A program made the position numbers and the translations under genes. From Pseudomonas poae (GTDB lineage: Bacteria > Pseudomonadota > Gammaproteobacteria > Pseudomonadales > Pseudomonadaceae), in the NCBI RefSeq assembly GCF_001439785.1, contig NZ_JYLI01000007.1, positions 1-64,000 on the forward strand: a stretch of 64,000 nucleotides of DNA, in the 5' to 3' direction. The notes below the pieces were generated by a model. That model did no database searches. It saw nothing but the letters and a program-made list of their open reading frames with translations, and was not told where the DNA came from. Below, in pieces: positions 26,754-35,573 of this stretch. Positions within the stretch are counted from its first letter, which is position 1, and each line of letters begins with the position of its first letter.

Positions 26754-26779
26754 CGGTTAGCCATCTGTATGGCTAACCG
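26754..26779. terminator. Hairpin between the F420-reductase-like gene and mdaB
   Basis: CGGTTAGCCAT (26754-26764) and ATGGCTAACCG (26769-26779): a perfect 11-bp stem with a CTGT loop, 57 nt past the stop of the upstream minus-strand gene. No strong T run follows. Confidence 0.6.
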
Positions 26780-26835
26780 TTCGCTGCCAGCACCGTTAGG
26801 CGAACGCATAACGTGGCCTCTGGCCTGCAATCGGA

Positions 26836-27468
26836 TCAGTCGCGGCTGATCCATGTCGGTGATATGGTCGAGCCTTGGCCCGCTCCGTAAGCAAAGTAGA
26901 TATTCAGACCGGCCACCGGCTCCAGATATCGAGCGTTTTTCAGAGATCCTGCATCGATAGGTTTGAAACCGATGCTTTCCACGATCTCGCGTACGGTACT
27001 CTTGGCTTGCTGGTCATCTCCCGCATAGAAAACCGGCACGATCTGATCGTTGGCAAAGCTTGCTCCCTGAGTCAGAACCTGTGCCAGAACTGTGTTGAAT
27101 GCTTTGACGACGTGCGCGCTGGGGATCGCATTCGCGATCTGTTCCGCCGCAGAGGTGTCATGACCAATGGTCAATCCCATGTAGTCCGCAGTCAGCGGAT
27201 TGGTGATGTCAATGACCAGACGACCGTCGAGCGATCCAAGCGTTTTCAGCGCAGTCTCCGCGTCGGCGTACCCTGTCGCGATAATGATCACTGATGCGTC
27301 CTGCGCAACGTCTGCAGCGGATACGACGCTGGCCCCTGGGTGAGCGCTTGCAAGTGCTTGAGCTTTGGCCGGATCACGGGATGTTACCTGGACGCGATGT
27401 CCGGCGGCGGTAAGTTGCTTGACCAGTCCTGCGCCCATGTTGCCGGCGCCAATGATGCTGATAATCAT
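26836..27468 (-). CDS. F420-dependent NADP reductase-like dehydrogenase
   Basis: Rossmann-fold protein of 210 residues: MIISIIGAGNMGAGLVKQL nucleotide-binding start, SRDPAKA, and VIDITNPLTADY near residue 95, all typical of the NADPH-dependent F420 reductase family (Fno-like, F420_oxidored). Pseudomonads lack F420, so the real substrate is probably another redox partner with NADPH; unknown. Divergent from the LysR gene at 27612, with a CGCGGATT/AATCCGCG hairpin in the control region. Confidence 0.75.
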   Translation of the reverse strand: MIISIIGAGNMGAGLVKQLTAAGHRVQVTSRDPAKAQALASAHPGASVVSAADVAQDASVIIIATGYADAETALKTLGSLDGRLVIDITNPLTADYMGLTIGHDTSAAEQIANAIPSAHVVKAFNTVLAQVLTQGASFANDQIVPVFYAGDDQQAKSTVREIVESIGFKPIDAGSLKNARYLEPVAGLNIYFAYGAGQGSTISPTWISRD

Positions 27469-27511
27469 AGGTAATATCCTCGAGGCTCAGTGTTGTAGAG
27501 GTTTGGAAGTT

Positions 27512-27533
27512 CGCGGATTAAGGCAAATCCGCG
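27512..27533. promoter_or_regulatory. Inverted repeat in the divergent control region
   Basis: CGCGGATT (27512-27519) and AATCCGCG (27526-27533) around a 6-nt spacer, 44 bp before the start of the F420-reductase-like gene. Possible LysR site or leader hairpin. Confidence 0.45.
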
Positions 27534-27611
27534 GTTGAGGTTCACTGTATTGGGATTGACTTGGTAGATAAATAGGGATCCTATAAACAAATTGTTCAGG
27601 AAATCGAGACT

Positions 27612-28538
27612 GTGGATGTTTTACACGCCATGAGAACCTTCACCGCTGTCGTCGAGGCGGGAAGCTTTGTTGGGGCAATGAAATCTGTGAAGCTGTCGAA
27701 GCCTGCTGTGTCACGGCACATCGCAGAGCTTGAGCAGCACTTGGGATGTCGCTTGATTCAGCGCACCACTCGGCGCCTTTCCTTAACGCGGGAGGGGCAG
27801 TCTTACTTCCAGCGCTGCAAGGATATCTTGTCAGCAGTACGTGAAGCCGAGGCGGAAGTAGGGGCCACCACGCTTGAGGTGCAGGGCGAGCTTAGAATTG
27901 GTGCACCGCAGACTTTCGGTGCCTTGCATCTCTCTGCGCTGTGGGGGCGGTTTGCAGCCTTGCATCCGCAGGTGACTCTCGATCTGGTGTTATCGGATCG
28001 AATCGTCGATGTCGTCGAGGAAGGTTATGACTTGGCCGTGCGGATCGCACGGCTCCCTGATTCAAGCCTGATCAGCAGGCCGTTAGCCTATACGCGCATG
28101 GTGCTCTGTTCATCACCGGGGTATCTGGCAAGTCGCGATTTGCCTACACGGCCTGAGGATCTCCTGAAGCATGAGATTATTTCCTACAGCTACTGGTCGT
28201 CCGGTAATACCTGGCATTTCCAAGGGCCGACCGGTGAAGTGAGCGTAAACCTACACTCGCGCATTCAGGCTAACAATGGTGATACCTGCCGGGCCGTGGC
28301 GCTGGCCCATCAGGGTGTTGTATTGCTCCCAGACTTCCTGATCTACGACGACTTACGAACGGGCAGGCTGATAGAGCTGATGCCAGAGTTTCGGGCCTTG
28401 GAGCTGGGGGTCTTCGCGGTATACCCGACGCGTAAGCAGTTGCCTTTGAAAGTCCGCAAGCTGGTCGATTTCCTTGTGGAGGAATTCCGGATCCCTCCGT
28501 GGAGGGCAAGCCGCGACGAGGAGCACAAGGAGCAGTGA
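27612..28538 (+). CDS. LysR-family regulator
   Basis: Transcription factor of 308 residues, CrgA/AphB-like branch. Winged helix-turn-helix at 4-64 (MRTFTAVVEAGSFVGAMKSVKLSKPAVSRHIAELEQHLG), then effector domain with LRIGAPQTFGALHL and DLVLSDRIVDVVEEGYDLAVRI. It starts with GTG at 27612. Divergent from the F420-reductase-like gene and followed by a hairpin. It likely controls that gene and mdaB; the inducer is unknown. Confidence 0.85.
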   Translation: MDVLHAMRTFTAVVEAGSFVGAMKSVKLSKPAVSRHIAELEQHLGCRLIQRTTRRLSLTREGQSYFQRCKDILSAVREAEAEVGATTLEVQGELRIGAPQTFGALHLSALWGRFAALHPQVTLDLVLSDRIVDVVEEGYDLAVRIARLPDSSLISRPLAYTRMVLCSSPGYLASRDLPTRPEDLLKHEIISYSYWSSGNTWHFQGPTGEVSVNLHSRIQANNGDTCRAVALAHQGVVLLPDFLIYDDLRTGRLIELMPEFRALELGVFAVYPTRKQLPLKVRKLVDFLVEEFRIPPWRASRDEEHKEQ

Positions 28539-28540
28539 GG

Positions 28541-28574
28541 ACAGTGGCGCTCACTCCGCGGTCACTGCCACTGT
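28541..28574 (+). terminator. Hairpin after the LysR gene
   Basis: ACAGTGGC (28541-28548) and GCCACTGT (28567-28574) form an 8-bp stem starting 2 nt after the stop codon, followed by TTTACC. Confidence 0.5.
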
Positions 28575-28796
28575 TTACCTCTGGTGTTATTGCGGGCGCG
28601 GGGTTGATTCTTCTCTACAACATCTTGGCCGCCCTACGGCTCTCCTTCAATCAGCCGAACATCCGTTCGATGATATTGTACTGCCGCTATTTATGGCGGT
28701 CGAACATCTCAGCGATGCCATTGCGTACGGCCTCGATGTTATCGTCCAGGGTTGGCCAGTTTTCAATCAGCGCCGACAAGCCAGGAGTTGTGGCTG

Positions 28797-29177
28797 TCAT
28801 TTGCTTGGCTGCTCGTGACGAGCGCACATCACTGCCGTACTGCCTGATGCACCTCTGGCCTGCAGCTCAAACGACTGCGGGTAGCCTTTGATGAGGCCGC
28901 TTAGCTTTTTGTAGCCATGAGTGCGTGGGTCAAAATCCGGACGTAGGTTCGTAATATTCGCGCCCAGCGCGCCTAAATGTGAGCAGCCATCCTCGTCAGC
29001 AATGTCATACATGATATTGGCTATAAAGCCTGCTTTAGGCTTTTTGGAAGGCTCAGCGACTGCTGGGCCCCACATCAGAGGCGCAACGGAAGCCGCACTA
29101 GGCTCACCATTGGTAGTCGCAACGACATCTTCACGGAGTAACTCGATGTAAATGAATTGGTCGCATGCGGCCATCAA
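28797..29177 (-). pseudogene. Truncated NYN/OST-HTH (LOTUS) protein gene
   Basis: The frame holds the end of a NYN (PIN-like nuclease) domain, ACDQFIYIELLREDVV, then a linker and an OST-HTH/LOTUS-type domain: DEDGCSHLGALGANITNLRPD, FDPRTHGYKKLSGLIKGYPQSFEL. Intact family members have about 150 further residues at the N-terminus with the nuclease acidic residues; upstream here the frame is replaced by unrelated sequence. It is therefore a fragment, probably cut by rearrangement. Intact proteins are thought to bind or process RNA. Confidence 0.65.
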
Positions 29178-29619
29178 TCTCGACGATGCAACGGTTGGAC
29201 TCGCTCAGTGCCCATCTCACGATCATGTCCGCAGCGGCTCTGTAGTGTTCTGCCATGACCATGCGATGGCCATTCACAAATCAGCCGCGCTCCGCTAGCT
29301 CATTGGTCGCGTGAATAATGTCAAGGAAAAGGATTTGAGATAAAAACTATCAGGACACGAGCTCCTTTCAGTAGCGGGCTGGTGAAGGGAAGGGCGGACG
29401 GTAAAACTTTGCTTAGGGGAGCAGTTGTTGCCCTGCTTGATTGGTGAGCGCGCCTTCGTAGGGCGGAACAGGAAGACGTTGTCCAGCCAGCTTTCTTCGT
29501 CGGTGCCAAAAGGACGAAAGCCGCCAGCACTGAATTTTATGGCGGGGCGCGCCAGGTGTTGCTTGATTTCTGAAGTGTCTATGGAAATGGTGCGTTTCCT
29601 TTTTTGTCATCCGGCGTAA
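29178..29619. other. Gene debris ahead of the IS3 element
   Basis: No intact gene. A minus-strand frame around 29420-29580 reads protein-like (IKQHLARPAIKFSAGGF, DEESWLDNVFLFRP) without a start or complete end, so it is probably a piece of a gene of unknown function. Confidence 0.35.
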
Positions 29620-29680
29620 TGAATCGCCCCGGGTTTCGTAGACACCTCCATGCCTTAAATGAGGCCAATCAGGAGGTGCC

Positions 29681-29957
29681 ATGAGCAACCCGCGTTATCC
29701 CGAAGAATTCAAAATCCAAGCAGTCAATCAAGTGACCGAAAAGAAGCTGCCTGTCGCTGAGGTAGCGGCCCGTCTCGGCGTGTCGACGCATAGCCTCTCT
29801 GCTTGGATAAAGCGCTACAGCAAACCTCAAGAAGAACGGCAGCAGGAGATGATCAGCACGCTGAGCTACGTCGTCTGCGAGCGGAACTCAAGCGCGTCAC
29901 TGAAGAGCGAGACATATTAAAAAGCCCGCCGCGTACTTTGCCAAGGAGTGCGGCTGA
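29681..29957 (+). pseudogene. IS3 OrfA (helix-turn-helix), frameshifted
   Basis: Begins intact (MSNPRYPEEFKIQAVNQ, then VAARLGVSTHSLSAWIKRY, the OrfA helix-turn-helix). After QEERQQ two extra bases near 29846-29850 shift the frame; the coding signal continues as DDQHAELRRLRAELKRV and TEERDILK, then a one-base loss near 29922 breaks the KKAAAYFAKECG ending. OrfA gives the DNA-binding part of the transposase. Confidence 0.8.
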
Positions 29958-30828
29958 AGTACGCCTTTATCAAGCAGCGCGCGGGCGACTATTCGATTCG
30001 ACGGCTTTGCCTGACGCTGAAAGTCCATCCCCGCGGTTATTACGCCTGGCTGTCTGAGCCGCAATCTGTACGCGCCAAAGACGACCAGCGACTGCTGGGT
30101 TTGATCAAGCATTCCTGGCTGGAGAGCGGCGGCGTTTATGGCTATCGCAAAATCCACGACGATCTGCGCGAGGTCGGTGAGGATTGTGGTCGTCATCGTG
30201 TGGCGAGGCTGATGCGTCTTGAAGGTCTACGTTCTCAGACAGGTTATCGACGCCCCCTGGAAAGTACGGCGGTAAGCCAGCGGTCGTCTCACCCAATTTG
30301 CTGAAGCGCCAGTTCGATGTCGTGGAACCCAACAAGGTTTGGGTAACCGACATCACGTACATTCGTACGTATGAAGGCTGGTTGTATTTGGCGGTGGTAC
30401 TGGATCTGTTTTCTCGGCAGGTCGTTGGCTGGTCAATGAAGTCGCAGATGACCAGTGATTTGGCTATTGATGCGTTGTTGATGGCGGTTTGGAGGCGTAA
30501 ACCGAAGCAAGAGGTGATGGTTCATTCCGACCAAGGCAGCCAGTACAGCAGCTCCGATTGGCGCAGCTTTTTGAAGGCAAACAATTTGGTTGCCAGCATG
30601 AGTCGCCGAGGCAACTGTCATGACAACGCCGTGGCCGAGAGCTTTTTCCAGCCTCTGAAACGGGAACGGATCAAGCGAAAAATCTACACCACGCGGGAAG
30701 ATGCTCGGAGTGATGTGTTTGATTACATCGAGATGTTCTACAACGTAAAACGCCGCCATGGTTTCAACAATCAGCTGTCACCGGTAGAGTTTGAAAAGCG
30801 TTACGCAATGAGCTTGCAAGGTGTCTAG
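29948..30828 (+). pseudogene. IS3 OrfB transposase, frameshifted
   Basis: First part: LKYAFIKQRAGDYSIRRLC through GVYGYRKIHDDLRE to TGYRR. A one-base deletion near 30252 (the normal GYRRRPGKYGGK reads GYRRPLEST) ends the frame at 30304. The rest is open from 30298 and has the DDE core: WVTDITYI, HSDQGSQYSS, then NAVAESFFQPLKRE. All catalytic residues are present, but in two separate frames. Confidence 0.85.
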
Positions 30829-30852
30829 AGAATCCGGGGCGATTCACAGTGC

Positions 30853-30866
30853 GTCCTGACCCTAAG
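30853..30866. repeat. 14-nt direct repeat, copy 1
   Basis: GTCCTGACCCTAAG, identical to 33286-33299. It contains the GTCCTGACCC end typical of an IS5 (IS427-like) element. The two copies bracket the SDR/TetR cassette and an IS5 fragment. Confidence 0.7.
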
Positions 30867-30893
30867 GAAGAGTCCAATATGACGAGCGCATCG

Positions 30894-31817
30894 CTAGCCG
30901 AAGATCACGCCCGTCATCCGCTCGGACTGCGCCCACAGCTTTGAGGCGACCGCAGCGTCCAAAGCCTTCGGTTCGATCTTCCCCGGTCCCGGAGATCCCT
31001 TTAGCTCCATCCACCCTTGAGGGCCGAAGAACTGCCCACCTTGGGCGGCTGGCAGCGTCGCCGCCATCAGTGTCGGTAGCGCGCCAGCAGCGGCTGGATG
31101 ACTGATGAGATTACCCAACAATTTGTAAGCCCCCGTCATGAATACATTCGCCCCAACGCCCGGCCCATTGTCGACCAGTTCGGTCCGCGCGAACCCCGGG
31201 TGTGCCGCCACGCTTGTCAGGCCCCAGCCGTTTGCCTTGCTTCGACGATCCAACTCGACCGCAAACATCAACATCGCAAGCTTTGACTGTCCGTAGACCG
31301 GGAAAGGTTTGTATCCCCGTTCGTAGTTCAAATCATCAACATGAATTTTGCCTGAGCGATGCGCAATGCTGGAGAGTTGCACGACGCGAGCCTGCCCTGA
31401 TCTCAGGAGCGGAAGCAATCTGCCTGTTAGCGCGAAATGGGACAGATAGTTAGTGCCCAATTGTAGCTCAAACCCGTCCGGGGTAACCTTGCGCTCTCTC
31501 GGGGCCATCAGCCCCGCGTTGTTGACCAGCATGTTGATGGGTCGACCCATGGCGAGCAGGCGATTGGCGAAGCTGGCCACCGAATCCAGGCTTGCAAGGT
31601 CCACGCATTCGAACCTGACCTTTGCGTCATTCTGACGCTTACGGATTGTGACCTCGGCTGCGTTGCCCTTGGCGCGATTGCGTCCCGCCAAGATGACCTC
31701 GGCGCCCGCGCCCGCTAATCCCAGCGCCGTCTCCAGACCCAGCCCACCCGTTGCTCCGGTGACTATGGCAAGCTTTCCGGATTGATCGGGAATATCATGA
31801 GACGACCAGGCTGCCAT
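30894..31817 (-). CDS. Short-chain dehydrogenase (retinol-dehydrogenase-like)
   Basis: Classical SDR of 307 residues. NAD(P) motif TGATGGLGLETA near residue 25, NNAG near 100, catalytic Ser in VQLSSIAHRSGK and YxxxK in VYGQSKLAML, with the long C-terminal part of the RDH/WW-oxidoreductase-like group. The substrate is unknown. The start at 31817 (MAAWSSHD) has AAGG 8 nt upstream. It is divergent from a TetR gene with a TTGCAA dyad between, so likely repressed by it. The cassette is GC-richer than the amn block. Confidence 0.85.
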   Translation of the reverse strand: MAAWSSHDIPDQSGKLAIVTGATGGLGLETALGLAGAGAEVILAGRNRAKGNAAEVTIRKRQNDAKVRFECVDLASLDSVASFANRLLAMGRPINMLVNNAGLMAPRERKVTPDGFELQLGTNYLSHFALTGRLLPLLRSGQARVVQLSSIAHRSGKIHVDDLNYERGYKPFPVYGQSKLAMLMFAVELDRRSKANGWGLTSVAAHPGFARTELVDNGPGVGANVFMTGAYKLLGNLISHPAAAGALPTLMAATLPAAQGGQFFGPQGWMELKGSPGPGKIEPKALDAAVASKLWAQSERMTGVIFG

Positions 31818-31846
31818 AGTTGCTACCTTCAAAACTAGTTACGAGA

Positions 31847-31863
31847 TTGCAAAGATATTGCAA
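31847..31863. promoter_or_regulatory. Candidate TetR operator between the SDR and tetR genes
   Basis: TTGCAA (31847-31852) and TTGCAA (31858-31863), each self-complementary, spaced 5 bp. It lies 29 bp before the SDR start and 11 bp before the regulator start. Confidence 0.55.
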
Positions 31864-31874
31864 CGAGTGTAAAT

Positions 31875-32486
31875 ATGCAAGAAGTGCAAGAGAACAAACT
31901 TCCGCCTCCCGCTGGTCTGCGTGAGCGCAAGCGCGCGGACACACATGCTCGCATCCAAGCCGAGGCCATGCGACTTTTCATCGAGCGCGGGTTTGAGGCT
32001 ACGACCTTGGATGACGTCGCCGAGGCCGCGTTCCTCTCGCGCCGCACCCTGTTCCACTACTTCGAGTCGAAGGAGGAAATCGTTCTCTCCCACACGGCGG
32101 CGCTCCCGGATGCCATCGCTGAGGCCGTCGCTCACCTCCCGGCCGACGCGCCGCTGCTTGAGTTGGTGGAGGGCGCGCTGGTCGAAATGGTCACACGGTA
32201 TCAAACTCCACAGTTGCGAGCGCTTGCTCGCCTGATACGAGATACGCCGACTCTAAGTGCAGGGGACCAGGCGAAGTATGACAAGGTTGAGCGGGCCTTG
32301 GCCAAGGCCCTGGCCAACCGTAAGGATGTGCCTGAAGACGACATTGCTTGTCGCGTGGCCGCCGCGACCGCCATCGGCATTCTCAAGCTCGCGGTCGAAG
32401 CATGGCTGAGCGGGCCAGATGCTGGACCTGGGCCATTCTGCGAAGCGGCGTTCGCTGCGCTAAAGAACGTCGTAACAAAAGCCTGA
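31875..32486 (+). CDS. TetR-family regulator
   Basis: Repressor of 203 residues. Helix-turn-helix at about 17-62 (RADTHARIQAEAMRLFIERGFEATTLDDVAEAAFLSRRTLFHYFESKEEI); the C-terminal half is an alanine-rich helical ligand domain like those of the MftR/AcrR-like group. Divergent from the SDR gene, which is the evident target. Confidence 0.85.
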   Translation: MQEVQENKLPPPAGLRERKRADTHARIQAEAMRLFIERGFEATTLDDVAEAAFLSRRTLFHYFESKEEIVLSHTAALPDAIAEAVAHLPADAPLLELVEGALVEMVTRYQTPQLRALARLIRDTPTLSAGDQAKYDKVERALAKALANRKDVPEDDIACRVAAATAIGILKLAVEAWLSGPDAGPGPFCEAAFAALKNVVTKA

Positions 32487-33024
32487 CATTGGCTTCAGCC
32501 CTCCAAGTTCTGAAGTGCTCTGATGCGGATCCCACACTCGTCTGACGGGCTGGTTTTCCCGAATGCGACTCGCCATTGCGTGCATCGCCAGACTACTGAG
32601 CGCCGGATCGTCCGCGGAAAAGCTGCTGATCCCGCGCAGAGATGAAATCTCTGCGACCGAGCCGTCCAGATCGTGACCACCGGGAACTGTGCCAGCGCAG
32701 TCCGGCAAGAAGAAACCGGATCTTCGGCGGTAAGGTCCAGGGCATAACCAGCACTCGTCGCGATGCGCGTCGGCGTTGATCGATGCCTGCACGCCCAGCC
32801 ATTCCGCAGCGTCGAGCGCGATCAGCGTGCAGGTGTCCGGCGCGAGGATGTCGGCACAGCGCGCGATCTGGGCTAATCCGGCGGGGATCATCATCGCTGG
32901 ATAGGTCATGGTGCCGCCGGCCGCGGCGACATCAGCGGGCGGGAGCGGATAGCCGGTGGTCAGTTGCATCCGTTGCAGATTGGCGGGCCGGCTGAGCTTG
33001 ACGCGAAGATTGCGCAGGTTCGCG
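32487..33024 (-). pseudogene. Unidentified gene debris fused to an IS5 fragment
   Basis: One minus-strand frame (32460-33089) is open, but its N-terminal third is out-of-frame IS5 sequence. The remainder reads protein-like: LSRPANLQRMQLTTGYPLPP, GGTMTYPAMMIPAGLAQIA, then DLDGSVAEISSLRG. I do not recognise the family, and there is no proper start, so this is most likely a gene fragment joined to transposase remains. Confidence 0.4.
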
Positions 33025-33234
33025 CATCTCGCCCCAGCGCTTCCAGCGATTGTAGAGCGTCTTGTGCGGGCCATACTCCTTTGGCGCATCCCGCCATCGC
33101 AAACCGTTGCGATTGACGAAAACGATGCCGCTCAACACCCGCCGATCATCGACGCGGGGCTTGCCGTGGCTCTTAGGAAAGTACGGTTGCAGGCGCGACA
33201 TCTGCTCGTTCGTCAGCCAGTAAAGGTCGCTCAT
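33025..33234 (-). pseudogene. IS5-family transposase fragment (N-terminal 70 residues)
   Basis: MSDLYWLTNEQMSRLQPYFP then RVLSGIVFVNRNGLRWRD and PHKTLYNRWKRWGEM: the helical N-terminal domain of an IS427-group IS5 transposase. Homology stops after WGEM; the DDE core is absent. The left element end (GGGTCCTGACCC, 33284-33295) is still present upstream of the start. Confidence 0.85.
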
Positions 33235-33285
33235 TCTCAGTCTCCTTTCGGAGCTTGAATCAGATCGCGCCGCTCACATCAATGG

Positions 33286-33299
33286 GTCCTGACCCTAAG
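33286..33299. repeat. 14-nt direct repeat, copy 2 (IS5 end)
   Basis: GTCCTGACCCTAAG, identical to 30853-30866 and in the same orientation. It is the terminal repeat of the IS5 fragment plus adjoining CTAAG, and also overlaps the stop codon of the ABM gene. Confidence 0.7.
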
Positions 33300-33603
33300 C
33301 AGGGATCGTTGATCCAAGGTGCAAAACGGTCGCGGGGCCTGCCCTGAAGGTAGGGCTGAATGCGTCAGCTGCAATCATATGAGCAGTAATATCATGAGCT
33401 TCTAGGGCTGATTTCGACGCCCATCTCTCAATCAAAACAAATTGGTCTTCATCGTCGGTGACCCTATGAAGGTCGTATTGCAGGCATCCATCTTCATTTC
33501 TGACAAGTGGGGCAAGCTTTTCAAATGCATCAATTTGCTCTTGTCCTCGCCCCGCCTGGGTAGAAATCAAAATTACGAGCTTCACTTCATTAAACATAAA
33601 CAT
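33295..33603 (-). CDS. ABM-domain monooxygenase (YgiN/quinol monooxygenase-like)
   Basis: Ferredoxin-like dimeric protein of 102 residues: VKLVILISTQAGRGQEQIDAFEKLAPLVRNEDGCLQYDLHR, then FVLIERWASKSALEAHDITAHM, matching antibiotic-biosynthesis-monooxygenase-domain proteins. These are cofactor-free oxygenases or quinol-handling proteins. The stop lies exactly at the IS5 end, so the last residues may have been replaced when the IS inserted. The function near aminophenol genes is unknown. Confidence 0.8.
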   Translation of the reverse strand: MFMFNEVKLVILISTQAGRGQEQIDAFEKLAPLVRNEDGCLQYDLHRVTDDEDQFVLIERWASKSALEAHDITAHMIAADAFSPTFRAGPATVLHLGSTIPA

Positions 33604-34013
33604 GCTCCATGCTGGTGTTCAGAAATTTGATTGCACGTTGCTGTAGACCACCAGTGTGATGGTCATGGCAGGAAAGCATGATTTTTCGTCATGCCGCAAG
33701 CTACAGTATTTATCCGCCCATAGTCGTGCCAAGGCGTGTTCGCCAGCCGCTTACCATTGATGCCATCAGTTTGATGAACGCTTGTCCGGCTGGCTACGAA
33801 AGAAGCTCAATCGCTTGGTTTGGAACCGCTCCAATTGCCTCTTGATACGCTGTGAAAACAAGTCCAGAATTAAGTCTTTTCCTGCCCTGGCAAGAAAATA
33901 AACCCCTTACATTTCAATGAGTAGGACACCAGATACGAGTCTCGTTTCCCGCTCCATATATCGATCTACAGAGTTCCATGGAAGTCTGTAAGTCATTGAA
34001 AATAGACGCTTCG
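33604..34013. other. Gap with no supportable gene
   Basis: 410 bases upstream of the IS1182 element. I see no coding frame with a start and ribosome site and no clear structure. Confidence 0.4.
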
Positions 34014-34050
34014 CAGACTGTGTGAAAACGCACTGAAGGCCGGCCAAACA

Positions 34051-34080
34051 AACGCCACGACTTGTTCGGGGCGTTTTTTT
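34051..34080 (+). terminator. Rho-independent terminator inside IS1182, reading rightward
   Basis: AACGCC (34051-34056) pairs with GGCGTT (34070-34075), with an inner CGA/TCG pair, then a run of T to 34080. It stops transcripts entering the element from the left. Confidence 0.75.
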
Positions 34081-34109
34081 TATGCCGGCGACAGCCGAAA
34101 AAAGGTCTT

Positions 34110-35534
34110 TTAGCCCATTAGCGCCATCAGTTGGCGGGCCCCGAGCACGTTAATCGCTCGTTTCAGGTTGTAGGCATTCACCGCCAAGGCCATTTCAGCT
34201 TTTGTCCCCTCAAGTTGTCGCAGCAAGAAACGACCATTACCCAATAGCCACTGTTTGAGGTTGCCGAAGGGGTGCTCAACGATGGATCTTCGGTTGGCCA
34301 TCATCTCAGGATGCGCCTGCATCCTTTGCTCCATCCGCTCGAAAGTCTCTTCATGGGCATGTCGTGAGACATAACGGCGCTGGGCTCCAGTGCATTGCGC
34401 TTTCAGCTCGCAGTTGGCGCAGTCGTCGACGGCGGCCTGATAGATCCGATCACCTTTGTTGTGCTGCTTGAGCGTTAACCATTTGCCTGCCGGACACTGG
34501 TAACGATCGTGTTCGGCCTCGTAGGTAAAGTCTTTTCGCTCAAAGAGCTGTTCTTCCTGACAGCCAGAGTTTTTCGAACGATTGGGCGGTACATAGGCCG
34601 TAATCGAAGCATCCTCGCAGGCCTGAAATTGTTTCCCGTTGGAGTAACCGGCATCGGCAGTGACCGTCAGTTCATCTTGCTGTAACTCTGTTTTGGCGGC
34701 CTTAGCCATCGGCTCCAGCTGTTTTCGGTCACCGCCATCCTGGGTGACTTCATGATGCAAAATCAGGCAATGCTCGGCGTCTACGACGGTTTGCACGTTG
34801 TAGGCCACACGTGGCCCTTTGGCCGTGCGCATCATTCGGGCATCGCTTTCATGGGTGTTGAACTGCTCAATGCCCATCGAATTCATCAGCGCCTGGCAGC
34901 TCTGGTTATCCTGCTGTCGAGCCTCAAGCTGCGCCAGCGCTGATTTGATCGCACTACGATCAACCACCGCAGTGATTTCAGCCTTGTCGGCGGCGTCCAG
35001 CTCGGCCAGATACTGAGCGATGCGCTTATCCAGCTTTTCTTCCTGGCGCTTGAGCTGCTTCAAGTTCACATGACGCCGTGAAGAGGCGACCGCCTGAAAC
35101 TTGCTGCCGTCGATGGCTACCAGTTCACCGGCGATCAAGCCTGCCGTGCGGCAGAACCGCACGAAAGCACGGCAGGTCGCGATGAAGGCGGATTTGTTGT
35201 TCTTGCGAAAATCGGCGATGGTTTTGAAATCGGGTTTCAGCCGGTTGATCAGCCACATCACTTCGATGTTGCGCTGGCATTCCGCTTCGAGACGGCGCGA
35301 TGAGCGAATCCGCTGGAAATAGCCGTAGAGATAGAGTTTTAGCTGATCGGCAGGATCATAAGAGGGGCGACCGGTGCCTTTGGGCAACGCCTTATCGAAG
35401 CCCAACTGCACCAGATCCAGCTTGGCCACGTAGAGGTGTATGACTCGAACGAGGTGATCCTCGGGGATCAGTTCTTCCAGCGAGACCGGGAACAGGCTGG
35501 TTTGGCTGCGAGATTCGCCCTGGATGTACGCCAT
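34110..35534 (-). CDS. IS1182-family transposase
   Basis: 474-residue DDE transposase. The DUF772 N-terminal domain (GRPSYDPADQLKLYLYGYFQRIRSSRRLE) is followed by the core: Asp in ELVAIDGSKF, Asp in TVTADAGYSNG, Glu in RRSIVEHPFGNLKQW. A four-Cys insert (DDCANCELKAQCTG) is normal for the family. No interruption seen. Confidence 0.95.
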   Translation of the reverse strand: MAYIQGESRSQTSLFPVSLEELIPEDHLVRVIHLYVAKLDLVQLGFDKALPKGTGRPSYDPADQLKLYLYGYFQRIRSSRRLEAECQRNIEVMWLINRLKPDFKTIADFRKNNKSAFIATCRAFVRFCRTAGLIAGELVAIDGSKFQAVASSRRHVNLKQLKRQEEKLDKRIAQYLAELDAADKAEITAVVDRSAIKSALAQLEARQQDNQSCQALMNSMGIEQFNTHESDARMMRTAKGPRVAYNVQTVVDAEHCLILHHEVTQDGGDRKQLEPMAKAAKTELQQDELTVTADAGYSNGKQFQACEDASITAYVPPNRSKNSGCQEEQLFERKDFTYEAEHDRYQCPAGKWLTLKQHNKGDRIYQAAVDDCANCELKAQCTGAQRRYVSRHAHEETFERMEQRMQAHPEMMANRRSIVEHPFGNLKQWLLGNGRFLLRQLEGTKAEMALAVNAYNLKRAINVLGARQLMALMG

Positions 35535-35537
35535 AAC

Positions 35538-35573
35538 GAAAATGCTCCGTATCTTTCGATACGGAGCATTTTC
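35538..35573. other. 16-bp perfect hairpin at the IS1182 transposase start
   Basis: A 16-nt arm (35538-35553, GAAAATGCTCCGTATC) pairs without mismatch with 35558-35573 around a 4-nt loop, ending 3 nt before the transposase ATG. It would fold in any transcript running in from outside and hide the translation start, a known way for insertion sequences to avoid activation by neighbouring promoters. Confidence 0.65.

Larger units (their letters stand above)
29620..30846 (+). mobile_element. Decayed IS3-family element (IS51-like group)
   Basis: The ends are inverted: left TGAATCGCCCCGG (from 29620) and, at the right, CCGGGGCGATTCA ending at 30846; both continue to a shared GTAGACACC/GGTGTCTA part. 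Length about 1.23 kb, normal for the family. Both reading frames are broken (see the next entries), so it cannot move by itself. No target duplication is evident at the borders. Confidence 0.85.
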
